Below, piece after piece: positions 51,669 to 58,539 of a DNA stretch of 64,000 nucleotides; the stretch's first letter is position 1; each line of letters starts with the position of its first letter. The DNA lies in assembly GCA_963675925.2 (NCBI GenBank), contig CAXXIB010000006.1, positions 124,001 to 188,000 on the forward strand. Direction: 5' to 3'. The stretch is from CAXXOK01 sp963675925 (GTDB lineage: Bacteria > Bacillota > Clostridia > Christensenellales > Aristaeellaceae). Both the position numbers and the translations under genes were made by a program. The notes beneath the pieces were generated by a model. The model worked only from the letters and a program-made list of their open reading frames with translations. It did not search any database and was not told where the DNA came from.

Positions 51669-52469
51669 ATGGGAATCATTAGCAGACTGCAGTACTGGGG
51701 AAACTGGCTGACGTCGGATCCGGTCGGATTCTTTATTTATATACTGTATTTCGCAGTCGCGGTACTGCTGACACTGATACTGCACGAAGTGGCACACGGC
51801 TACGTGGCATACCGCCATGGCGACCCGACAGCCAAAATGCTGGGGCGTTTGTCACTGGATCCACGCAAGCACCTGGACCCTATTGGTACCATCGCGCTGG
51901 TTTTGGTTGGGTTCGGCTGGGCAAAACCCGTGCCCATTAATCCGCGCAATTTTACCGGCAACCGTGTCCGGGCGGATTTTCTGGTGTCGATCGCCGGTAT
52001 CGTGACGAACTTAACGCTGTTTATTGTCGCCACCTTCCTGACAGTGCTGATTAACCCGCTGCTGTGGAAGCCGGAAGTGCTGGCCGGTAGTGGCGGCCCG
52101 GAAACCTTTTTGAGCATCTACGGGGTCGGCTATAACATTCTATTCAGCGGTGCAGGCGGCAACTATGTACAGTACATGCAAACACCGTGGCTGATGCATG
52201 TGCAGCGCTTTTTGATGATGTTTTTAACCTTTAACTTAACCATTGGCGTTTTCAACCTGATTCCCATCCCGCCGCTGGACGGCTTTCACATCCTCAACGA
52301 TTTGGCCTTTAAAGGCCGCCTGAACATGACACCGCAGTTTATGCGCATGGCACAGATATTGTTCCTGCTGCTTTTATTCTCAGGGGCGATTGGCTCGGTG
52401 CTGATTGCCGTGACCACGGCTGTGCATGGCGCAGTGCTCAATCTGTTCCTGCTCATTTTGGGGGCTTAA
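51669..52469 (+). CDS. Site-2 protease family membrane metalloprotease
   Basis: Intramembrane zinc protease of family M50, 266 residues with about six hydrophobic segments. The zinc motif HEVAH is at 39-43 and the third ligand is the Asp of IPIPPLDGFHIL near residue 200. There is no PDZ domain, so it belongs to the short YwhC/SREBP-like group rather than RseP. It precedes scpA-scpB, with the scpA ATG immediately after its stop, a gene order seen across Clostridia. Its substrate is unknown. Confidence 0.92.
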   Translation: MGIISRLQYWGNWLTSDPVGFFIYILYFAVAVLLTLILHEVAHGYVAYRHGDPTAKMLGRLSLDPRKHLDPIGTIALVLVGFGWAKPVPINPRNFTGNRVRADFLVSIAGIVTNLTLFIVATFLTVLINPLLWKPEVLAGSGGPETFLSIYGVGYNILFSGAGGNYVQYMQTPWLMHVQRFLMMFLTFNLTIGVFNLIPIPPLDGFHILNDLAFKGRLNMTPQFMRMAQILFLLLLFSGAIGSVLIAVTTAVHGAVLNLFLLILGA

Positions 52470-53204
52470 ATGTCAATCCATGTTCAGCTCAAGCAGTTTG
52501 ATGGCCCGCTGGATTTGCTGCTGCACCTGATTGGCAAGGCGAAAATCGACATCAAGGATATTTTCGTCAGCGAAATCACCGAGCAGTTTATTGAAGCTGT
52601 CAGCAATGCAACGGATTTTGATATGGACGAGGCCAGTGAGTTTATCACCATGGCGGCGCTGCTGGTGGAGATCAAGAGCCGGTCGCTGCTGCCCCGCATT
52701 CGCGAAGAGAGCGATGAAGACCCGGAGCAATTGCTGATCGACCGCCTGACGGCCTATAAACAGTTCAAGGAAAGCACCACCCATATGGCGGAGTTTGAGA
52801 AGGTCGCAAGACAGACCTTTGGCAAACTGCCCGAAGAAATTCCCTTACCACCGCCGACCTTGGAGATAGACGGTCTGACGCTGGATATGCTCTGGGACGC
52901 GCTGCTGCGCCTGGCGGACCGTAAGCCCAAGGAACTGCCGGAGGAAGATCATACCCAGCGCGATATCCGGCGGGATCACTATTCGGTGGATCATTGTATC
53001 AACACCATTCGCTACCGCTTGAAAAAGGGACCGGTGCCCTTTGACGAGCTGTTTTCCGAAAGGCCCAGCCGACAGGAGGCCGTTACGCTGTTTATCGCCC
53101 TGCTGGAGCTGCTAAAGCGAGGGAAAGCGCATGTGACGCAATCCGGTACCTTTCAGCGGATGATGCTATATCCCGGAAGGAGAAAAGCCCATGGAAATGC
53201 ATGA
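52470..53204 (+). CDS. scpA: Segregation and condensation protein A
   Basis: The kleisin of the Smc-ScpAB condensin, which organises and separates chromosomes. It has 244 residues: FDGPLDLLLHLIGKAKIDIKDI at the start is the family hallmark, followed by the ITMAALLVEIKSRSLLP helix and a winged-helix C-terminus that binds the Smc head. It overlaps scpB by 14 bases. The smc gene is not in the window. Confidence 0.96.
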   Translation: MSIHVQLKQFDGPLDLLLHLIGKAKIDIKDIFVSEITEQFIEAVSNATDFDMDEASEFITMAALLVEIKSRSLLPRIREESDEDPEQLLIDRLTAYKQFKESTTHMAEFEKVARQTFGKLPEEIPLPPPTLEIDGLTLDMLWDALLRLADRKPKELPEEDHTQRDIRRDHYSVDHCINTIRYRLKKGPVPFDELFSERPSRQEAVTLFIALLELLKRGKAHVTQSGTFQRMMLYPGRRKAHGNA

Positions 53205-53736
53205 AGCCTGCCGTGCCATCGAGGCCATTTTATTTGTATCGGGCGACGCAGTCGAGATTCGGGATATCGCCCAGGCGCTGGAGGTGACCGAGATGGAAGC
53301 CTTAAGCGCAGCCGAAGCCCTGCAAAAGGAGTACGACAGCATGCCCCGGGGTATCCGGGTCGCGCGCTACGGCGACCATTTGAAGCTTGAAACGCGGGCG
53401 GAATACGCGCCATATGTGGAACGGCTATTGCAGCCGGTACAGCGCCAGTCGCTTTCGCAGGCGGCAATGGAGACGCTGGCAGTGATTGCCTACCGCCAGC
53501 CGGTGACCAGGCTGGATATTGAAGAAATTCGCGGTGTGAAGTGCGATTATTCTGTGCAGTCGCTTTTGCACAAAGGGCTGATTCATAACGTTGGCCGCAA
53601 GGAAGCGCTTGGACGGCCGTATCTATATGCGACAACAGACTTCTTTCTGGAGCATTTCGGCATCACCGATATTCGGGAATTGCCGCCGCTGCCGGAAGCG
53701 GACCCAAACCCCGATGCGGAACCGATGATCCCGTAA
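53191..53736 (+). CDS. scpB: Segregation and condensation protein B
   Basis: Winged-helix partner of ScpA in condensin, 181 residues. IEAILFVSGDAVEIRDIAQAL in the first winged helix and LAVIAYRQPVTRLDIEEIRGVKCDYSVQSLL in the second are diagnostic. ATG 53191 after GGAAGGAG is used; a second ATG two codons on is possible. The Pro/Asp-rich tail is short. A bidirectional terminator follows. Confidence 0.96.
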   Translation: MEMHEACRAIEAILFVSGDAVEIRDIAQALEVTEMEALSAAEALQKEYDSMPRGIRVARYGDHLKLETRAEYAPYVERLLQPVQRQSLSQAAMETLAVIAYRQPVTRLDIEEIRGVKCDYSVQSLLHKGLIHNVGRKEALGRPYLYATTDFFLEHFGITDIRELPPLPEADPNPDAEPMIP

Positions 53737-53740
53737 AACA

Positions 53741-53776
53741 AAACGCCTCTGCGCTATCATGTGCAGAGGCGTTTAT
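53741..53776. terminator. Bidirectional terminator between scpB and tmcAL
   Basis: AAACGCCTCTGC (53741-53752) pairs perfectly with GCAGAGGCGTTT (53763-53774) over a ten-base loop. T-rich sequence is present on both strands. Confidence 0.9.
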
Positions 53777-53784
53777 ATAGGCCG

Positions 53785-54960
53785 TTATTCCACTACAATC
53801 TGTTGCCTGTACATCAGCCCAGCCGGCAGTTGCGTGCCAAGCGCCCACAGGTCGTAGGCGCGTTCATCCAGTTGGTACAGCGGATCGGCAGGATCGCCGT
53901 CCGATGCTTTGGAAATGACCGGAATGTCGGATTGTTTCAGCATCGAGAGCAGCGCTTCCTGATCCTTGCGAAAGCCGAGCAAGCGAACGTACGTTGGCTG
54001 CGGATACTGCTCCATCAGCTGCGTGTTCATCCCCAGCATGGCGTGGGTGAGCAAGCGGCTGAGCCGTGCACGGGTATAACGCTTGGTTTTCAGCAAATCC
54101 AGAAGCTCAGCCCGGCTTGTTGCTTTGGCGGCATACTTGATTAATCTGTTTTCCAGCCCCTCGGAGCAATCCGGCAGCTGTTGCAGCGCGGCGGGGGAGG
54201 CGGAACGAATGGCGTTTAGCACAACGCTGTCCAGCGCATCCGGCCGGTGTGCCGGGACTCCGTCCAGCCTGTACCCGCAAGCTGTTTCAGCGGCAGCAAT
54301 GTCGCCTGCCAGATAGGCTTTGCGAACAGCGCTGGCCGAGGGATAGCTAACATTATGCAGGGCTTGGCTGTGGTAATCACCATTACGCTGTACGGGCAGT
54401 GGTGTAATATTGCTGTGCTGGCGCATCAGCGCGCGCAGGTAACAAATGCCCAGAATGTTGTTGGGTGTCTGCATGATAGCGTCTGCATCTGCCGCGGGCA
54501 GGGCCGCCGCAAGCCCGGATGCCTGTGCCGCAGCAAACGGCTTGCCTTTAGAAAGGGCTTCTTGCAGTGCTTCTTTATAGGCTATCGGTTCCTCTTCCAG
54601 CGTATGCGCAGCCGTATACAAAGCCTGTATATTCAGTGTTTCAACGCCAAACGAAAGGAGGGATATGAACTTAATTCGGCGAATTATGTTCACAGCGCCG
54701 TTTGCGAAGTTTTCCCCGTCGCGCACAGCCCAGGCGCAGGGAAGCTCCAATACCATCGCTGCACCGGCCCGTAGAGCGGCCCTGGCACGAAACGCGGGCG
54801 AGAAAAGTGCCGGCATGCCGCGCTGCGTAAAGCTTCCGCTCATCAGGCAAACGATAAGCGCATTCGGAAACTGCTCTTTGATCAGCGCAAATTGCCGTGC
54901 GTGACCTGTATGAAACGGGTCATATTCGCAGATGATTCCCACTATATGTTTCGCGTTCAT
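53785..54960 (-). CDS. tmcAL: tRNA(Met) cytidine acetate ligase
   Basis: TmcAL (YlbM) makes N4-acetylcytidine at the wobble base of elongator tRNA-Met from acetate and ATP. It has 391 residues. The nucleotidyltransferase motif reads GIICEYDPFHTGH (HxGH-type), followed by VCLMSGSFTQRGMPA and the VLELPCAWAVRDGENFANGAV block. It lies divergent from pta-ackA, the usual clostridial arrangement; both use or make acetyl groups, though the link may be only positional. Confidence 0.94.
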   Translation of the reverse strand: MNAKHIVGIICEYDPFHTGHARQFALIKEQFPNALIVCLMSGSFTQRGMPALFSPAFRARAALRAGAAMVLELPCAWAVRDGENFANGAVNIIRRIKFISLLSFGVETLNIQALYTAAHTLEEEPIAYKEALQEALSKGKPFAAAQASGLAAALPAADADAIMQTPNNILGICYLRALMRQHSNITPLPVQRNGDYHSQALHNVSYPSASAVRKAYLAGDIAAAETACGYRLDGVPAHRPDALDSVVLNAIRSASPAALQQLPDCSEGLENRLIKYAAKATSRAELLDLLKTKRYTRARLSRLLTHAMLGMNTQLMEQYPQPTYVRLLGFRKDQEALLSMLKQSDIPVISKASDGDPADPLYQLDERAYDLWALGTQLPAGLMYRQQIVVE

Positions 54961-54998
54961 AATTTCCCACTTTTTCCTTGGATTTTTCCGTATTTCCC

Positions 54999-55027
54999 TT
55001 TCAATTTCTATGTTTACCGTGTATAAT
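54999..55027 (+). promoter_or_regulatory. Promoter of pta-ackA
   Basis: TTTCAA at 54999-55004 and perfect TATAAT at 55022-55027, 17 bases apart, 57 bases before pta. Confidence 0.65.
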
Positions 55028-55083
55028 CATTAGTTGTATATTATATGACAAAAGTAGTGTATCACATTGAGGAGGAAATCGCT

Positions 55084-56082
55084 ATGTCTGTGATTGACCA
55101 AATCCGGGCAAAGGCTATGACGGATATCAAACGCATTGTCTTACCCGAAGGCGCGGAACCGCGCACCGTTCAGGCTGCACGCAGCATTACTGATTTGAAA
55201 ATTGCTGAGGTAACGTTGCTGGGGGATCAGGCGGAAATCGAGAAAACAGCCAAGGAAACGGGTACGGACCTTACGGGCGTAGCGGTAGTAGACCCTAAGA
55301 CCAGCGACAAGCTGGAAGCCTATACCGAGCTTCTATTCAACCTTCGCAAAGCCAAAGGCATGACCCAGGAGGAAGCGAAAAAGCTTGCGGCAGGAAACAC
55401 CTTGTACTTTGGAGCCCTGATGGTGAAGGCAAACGATGCCGATGGTATGGTCGCAGGCGCGATCAATGCAACAGGCAACGTACTTCGCCCCGCATTACAG
55501 ATCATCAAAACAGAGCCGGGCATCTCAGTCGTCTCGAGCTCTTTTATTATGGAAATTCCCGACCACAGCTATGGCGCGGACGGCGTTATGATTTTCGGTG
55601 ACTGCGCGGTCATTCCCGATCCCACAGCCGAGCAGCTGGCGGCAATCGCGGTCTCCAGTGCGCAGACCGGCAAACAGCTGGTGGGCATGGACCCGAAAGT
55701 GGCTATGCTTTCGTTCTCAACCAAGGGCAGTGCCAAGCACGCCATGGTGGACAAAGTCCAGCAGGCAACAGCTTTGGTGCAGCAGAATGCGCCGGAGCTG
55801 GCATGCGATGGTGAATTGCAGGCCGATGCCGCATTGGTCAAAAGCGTAGGCGCGCTGAAATCTCCCGGCAGTAAAGTGGCAGGACAGGCCAATGTATTGA
55901 TTTTTCCCGACTTGCAGGCGGGCAATATTGGCTACAAACTCGTGCAGCGGCTGGCTGGCGCGGTTGCCGTAGGGCCCATCATTCAGGGTCTTGCCAAACC
56001 GGTGAACGATTTGAGCCGTGGCTGTTCGGTGGATGATATTATCAGCGTGGTTGCCATTACCGCGGTGAAAGCACAAGGATAG
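55084..56082 (+). CDS. pta: Phosphate acetyltransferase
   Basis: Converts acetyl-CoA and phosphate to acetyl phosphate. It is the short Pta form, 332 residues from ATG 55084 behind GAGGAGGAAAT. RIVLPEGAEPRTVQAA at the start and MLSFSTKGSAKH, GELQADAAL and NVLIFPDLQAGNIGYKLVQRL are conserved. ackA follows after 13 bases. Together they give one ATP per acetyl-CoA by substrate-level phosphorylation, pointing to a fermentative life. Confidence 0.96.
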   Translation: MSVIDQIRAKAMTDIKRIVLPEGAEPRTVQAARSITDLKIAEVTLLGDQAEIEKTAKETGTDLTGVAVVDPKTSDKLEAYTELLFNLRKAKGMTQEEAKKLAAGNTLYFGALMVKANDADGMVAGAINATGNVLRPALQIIKTEPGISVVSSSFIMEIPDHSYGADGVMIFGDCAVIPDPTAEQLAAIAVSSAQTGKQLVGMDPKVAMLSFSTKGSAKHAMVDKVQQATALVQQNAPELACDGELQADAALVKSVGALKSPGSKVAGQANVLIFPDLQAGNIGYKLVQRLAGAVAVGPIIQGLAKPVNDLSRGCSVDDIISVVAITAVKAQG

Positions 56083-56095
56083 GAGTACACGATCA

Positions 56096-57301
56096 ATGAA
56101 AATACTGATTCTCAACGCAGGTTCCTCATCACTTAAGTATCAGCTGATGGACATGGACGGCGAAAAAATTCTCGCCAAGGGCATTGTAGACCGTATCGGC
56201 ATTGCCGGCAGTTCAATCAAACAAACGGTGGGCGATCAGGTGTACACCCTGAAGGAAGCCATTCCCACGCATACCGATGCCATCCGTTTAATGCTCAAAG
56301 CCCTGATGGATGATGAAAAAGGCGCAATCAAATCTCTGGACGAAATCGCGGCGTTCGGCCATCGCGTATTGCACGGCGGTGAAAAGTTCACCGGCAGTAT
56401 TCTGGTGACGGACGAAGTGAAGGCAACCATCCGGGAATACTTCCCGCTTGGCCCGCTGCACAATCCGCCCAACCTTATGGGCATCGAAGCCTGCCAGGAA
56501 GCCATGCCCGGCATGCCCAACGTAGCCGTGTTTGATACCTCCTTCCACCAGACCATGCCCAAGAAAGCATTTTTATACGGCATTCCGCAGGATTACTACA
56601 AGCGCCTGCAAATCCGCCGCTACGGCTTCCACGGCACCAGCCACCGCTATGTCAGCAAGCGCGTACGCGAGTTTTTAGATATGCCCCGCGAAGGCAGCCG
56701 CATTATTACCTGCCACCTGGGCAATGGCTCCAGCCTGGCTGCGGTGAAGGACGGAAAGTGCGTAGATACCAGCATGGGCCTGACCCCGCTGGAAGGCGTT
56801 ATCATGGGCACGCGTTCGGGTAACCTGGATCCTGCTGTGGTGCAGTTTATCGCAAATTCAGACAACATGACCGTGGACGAAGTCATCAACATCTGCAATA
56901 AGAAATCCGGCCTGATCGGCATTTCCGGCATTTCCAGCGATATGCGCGATATTGATGCCGCTGCTGAAAAAGGTGACGAAAACGCGATTTTGGCCCAGGA
57001 TATGCTGGTACATAGCATTCGCAAGTACATCGGCGCGTATGCGGCGGTGCTGGGCGGCGTGGACGCCATCGTGTTTACCGCTGGCATCGGGGAAAACAAC
57101 TTCGATATTCGCACGCAAATCATGGAAGGTTTTGAATATCTCGGCGTGAAAATGGACCCGGCCAAGAACAACACCCGCGATGAAGCCGTGATTTCTTCAG
57201 GCGACAGCAAGGTGAAGGTCTGCGTAATTCCTACCAACGAGGAGCTTGTTATTGCCCGCGATACCCTTGCGATCGTTACAGGCAAAGAAATTTCCGATTG
57301 A
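56096..57301 (+). CDS. ackA: Acetate kinase
   Basis: Makes ATP and acetate from acetyl phosphate. It has 401 residues. LILNAGSSSLKYQL at the start, VFDTSFHQTMP, GFHGTSHRYVS and THLGNGSS-type (CHLGNGSSLAA) phosphate loops and FTAGIGEN are diagnostic. The last three bases of the stop form part of the -35 element of the yceD promoter. Confidence 0.97.
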   Translation: MKILILNAGSSSLKYQLMDMDGEKILAKGIVDRIGIAGSSIKQTVGDQVYTLKEAIPTHTDAIRLMLKALMDDEKGAIKSLDEIAAFGHRVLHGGEKFTGSILVTDEVKATIREYFPLGPLHNPPNLMGIEACQEAMPGMPNVAVFDTSFHQTMPKKAFLYGIPQDYYKRLQIRRYGFHGTSHRYVSKRVREFLDMPREGSRIITCHLGNGSSLAAVKDGKCVDTSMGLTPLEGVIMGTRSGNLDPAVVQFIANSDNMTVDEVINICNKKSGLIGISGISSDMRDIDAAAEKGDENAILAQDMLVHSIRKYIGAYAAVLGGVDAIVFTAGIGENNFDIRTQIMEGFEYLGVKMDPAKNNTRDEAVISSGDSKVKVCVIPTNEELVIARDTLAIVTGKEISD

Positions 57302-57326
57302 CAACACAGGGCGCAATGCATATAAT
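57298..57326 (+). promoter_or_regulatory. Perfect-consensus sigma-A promoter of yceD-rpmF
   Basis: TTGACA (57298-57303) and TATAAT (57321-57326) with 17-base spacing match the sigma-A consensus at all twelve positions. The -35 overlaps the ackA stop codon (57299-57301). Confidence 0.92.
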
Positions 57327-57357
57327 GTAGCATGGTCGCGTTTTGAGGAGGCATCTT

Positions 57358-57858
57358 ATGAAACTGGATGTAACCCAAGCGCTTCGCAGGCCAGGGGAAT
57401 CGTTCCCGTTCAAGGCGGAGGTCAGTATTTCACCGCAAGAGGTGGGTACAGATCAGATCAATTTCGAACCTGTTTCGTTGACTGGCACCTATTCTGCGAT
57501 GGACGGCACGATAGAGCTCAATGGTGCGCTGCAGACCACAGTGCACGCCACTTGTGCCATGTGCCTGAAAAGCGTGGATCACCCGATGGACATCGACTTT
57601 CGGGAGAATTTCCGCAAAGACGCCGTGGAGACCGAAGACGAAGCCTTCCATTATGAAGGCAACGAGGTTTCCCTTGACCAGATGACCCTGACGCTTCTTA
57701 TGCTCAACATCCCCATGCGCTTTCTGTGCCGGGATGATTGTACGGGCAGCGAAGTGCTCAAACCCTATCAGATGAATTCCAAGAGCTCATGCCAAGAGGA
57801 CACACAACGTCCCTTTGAAGCATTGAAGCGATTGCTTGAAGAGGACGAGGAGGTGTAA
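57358..57858 (+). CDS. yceD: YceD family protein (DUF177)
   Basis: Protein of the DUF177 family, which is linked to 23S rRNA processing and nearly always precedes rpmF. From ATG 57358, after TTTGAGGAGG, it has 166 residues. The four conserved cysteines are in CAMC (near residue 62) and LCRDDC (near residue 125), and the acidic tail (EEDEEV) is usual. It ends four bases before the rpmF start. Confidence 0.9.
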   Translation: MKLDVTQALRRPGESFPFKAEVSISPQEVGTDQINFEPVSLTGTYSAMDGTIELNGALQTTVHATCAMCLKSVDHPMDIDFRENFRKDAVETEDEAFHYEGNEVSLDQMTLTLLMLNIPMRFLCRDDCTGSEVLKPYQMNSKSSCQEDTQRPFEALKRLLEEDEEV

Positions 57859-57862
57859 GAAC

Positions 57863-58066
57863 ATGGCTCTGCCAAAAGGTAAAGTCTCGCGCGCTCGTGG
57901 CCGCCGTCGCCGCACCCACTGGAAGCTCACACTGCCCGGCATCGTGGAATGCCCGCAATGCCACCAGAAAAAGCTCGCACACCGTGTATGCAAAAACTGC
58001 GGCACCTACAACGGCACGCAGGTTATCGACATGACCGAAGATCAGGGAAACAAAGACGAGGAGTAA
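57863..58066 (+). CDS. rpmF: 50S ribosomal protein L32
   Basis: bL32, 67 residues from ATG 57863. The basic N-terminus (LPKGKVSRARGRRRRTHWK) is followed by a zinc ribbon with Cys30, Cys33, Cys43 and Cys46, the zinc-binding C+ form, and an acidic tail. GAGGAGGTG precedes the start. In many Bacillota plsX or fapR follows; here the valine T-box does. Confidence 0.96.
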   Translation: MALPKGKVSRARGRRRRTHWKLTLPGIVECPQCHQKKLAHRVCKNCGTYNGTQVIDMTEDQGNKDEE

Positions 58067-58079
58067 CTATACGCCTCGG

Positions 58080-58317
58080 TTTACCCTTGGAACGGGAGGA
58101 GTACGCACTCCGTCCGGCAGAGAGAACGGCCCTTAGGCTGGAAGGCTGTTTCGGAGATGGCAGTGCGGAAAGTCGCCCGGGAGGGTGCGCAATGAACGGC
58201 TTAGCCGCTAGTTTCGCCGGGTACGCCCGCTATAGCGTATTGAGGCGACGGGCAACCGTCGTAAAGCAAGGTGGTACCACGGAGCTGCTCCGTCCTTCGG
58301 ACGTAGCGGCTTTTTTA
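58080..58317 (+). promoter_or_regulatory. T-box riboswitch (valine) before valS
   Basis: A tRNA-sensing leader that lets transcription pass only when tRNA-Val is uncharged. The T-box sequence AAGGTGGTACCACGG is at 58268-58282. Stem I has the AGTA motif at 58100-58103, helix CGCACT/AGTGCG (58104-58109, 58162-58167) and specifier loop GAAAGTCG, giving candidate Val codon GTC at 58172-58174. The terminator stem GCTGCTCCGTCC/GGACGTAGCGGC (58284-58310) ends in six T (58311-58316). No separate promoter is obvious between rpmF and the leader. Confidence 0.93.
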
Positions 58318-58333
58318 TATGGGAGGCACAAGC

Positions 58334-58528
58334 ATGGAGTATTGGCAGGGCGTAATGGCCCGGGTGAACATCGTAGGCTTGATTTTGGTGCTGGTCGGTG
58401 CGGGCATCTCTTTCGGTGCCAAAAAACTGGCCCCGCTTATGTTTAAAGAGCCGGATGCAAAAGTACTTCCGGTGAAATTTGCCGGACTGGCACTGGCGCT
58501 TGCGGGCGTACTGATTACATTGTTTTGA
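58334..58528 (+). CDS. 64-residue membrane protein under T-box control
   Basis: A small protein of 64 residues with two predicted membrane helices (about 12-28 and 47-63) joined by a basic loop (GAKKLAPLMFKEPDAK). GGGAGG lies seven bases before ATG 58334, directly behind the T-box terminator, and valS starts 11 bases after its stop. It is not recognised as a known family. The good ribosome binding site and its place favour a real gene; it may be a general membrane protein caught in the operon. Confidence 0.72.
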   Translation: MEYWQGVMARVNIVGLILVLVGAGISFGAKKLAPLMFKEPDAKVLPVKFAGLALALAGVLITLF

Positions 58529-58539
58529 GGTGAAAGAGT

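Noticed and set aside
58080..58317. Possible short coding region between rpmF and the small membrane protein
   Set aside because: An open frame exists, but the stretch is a T-box leader with its stems, specifier and terminator.
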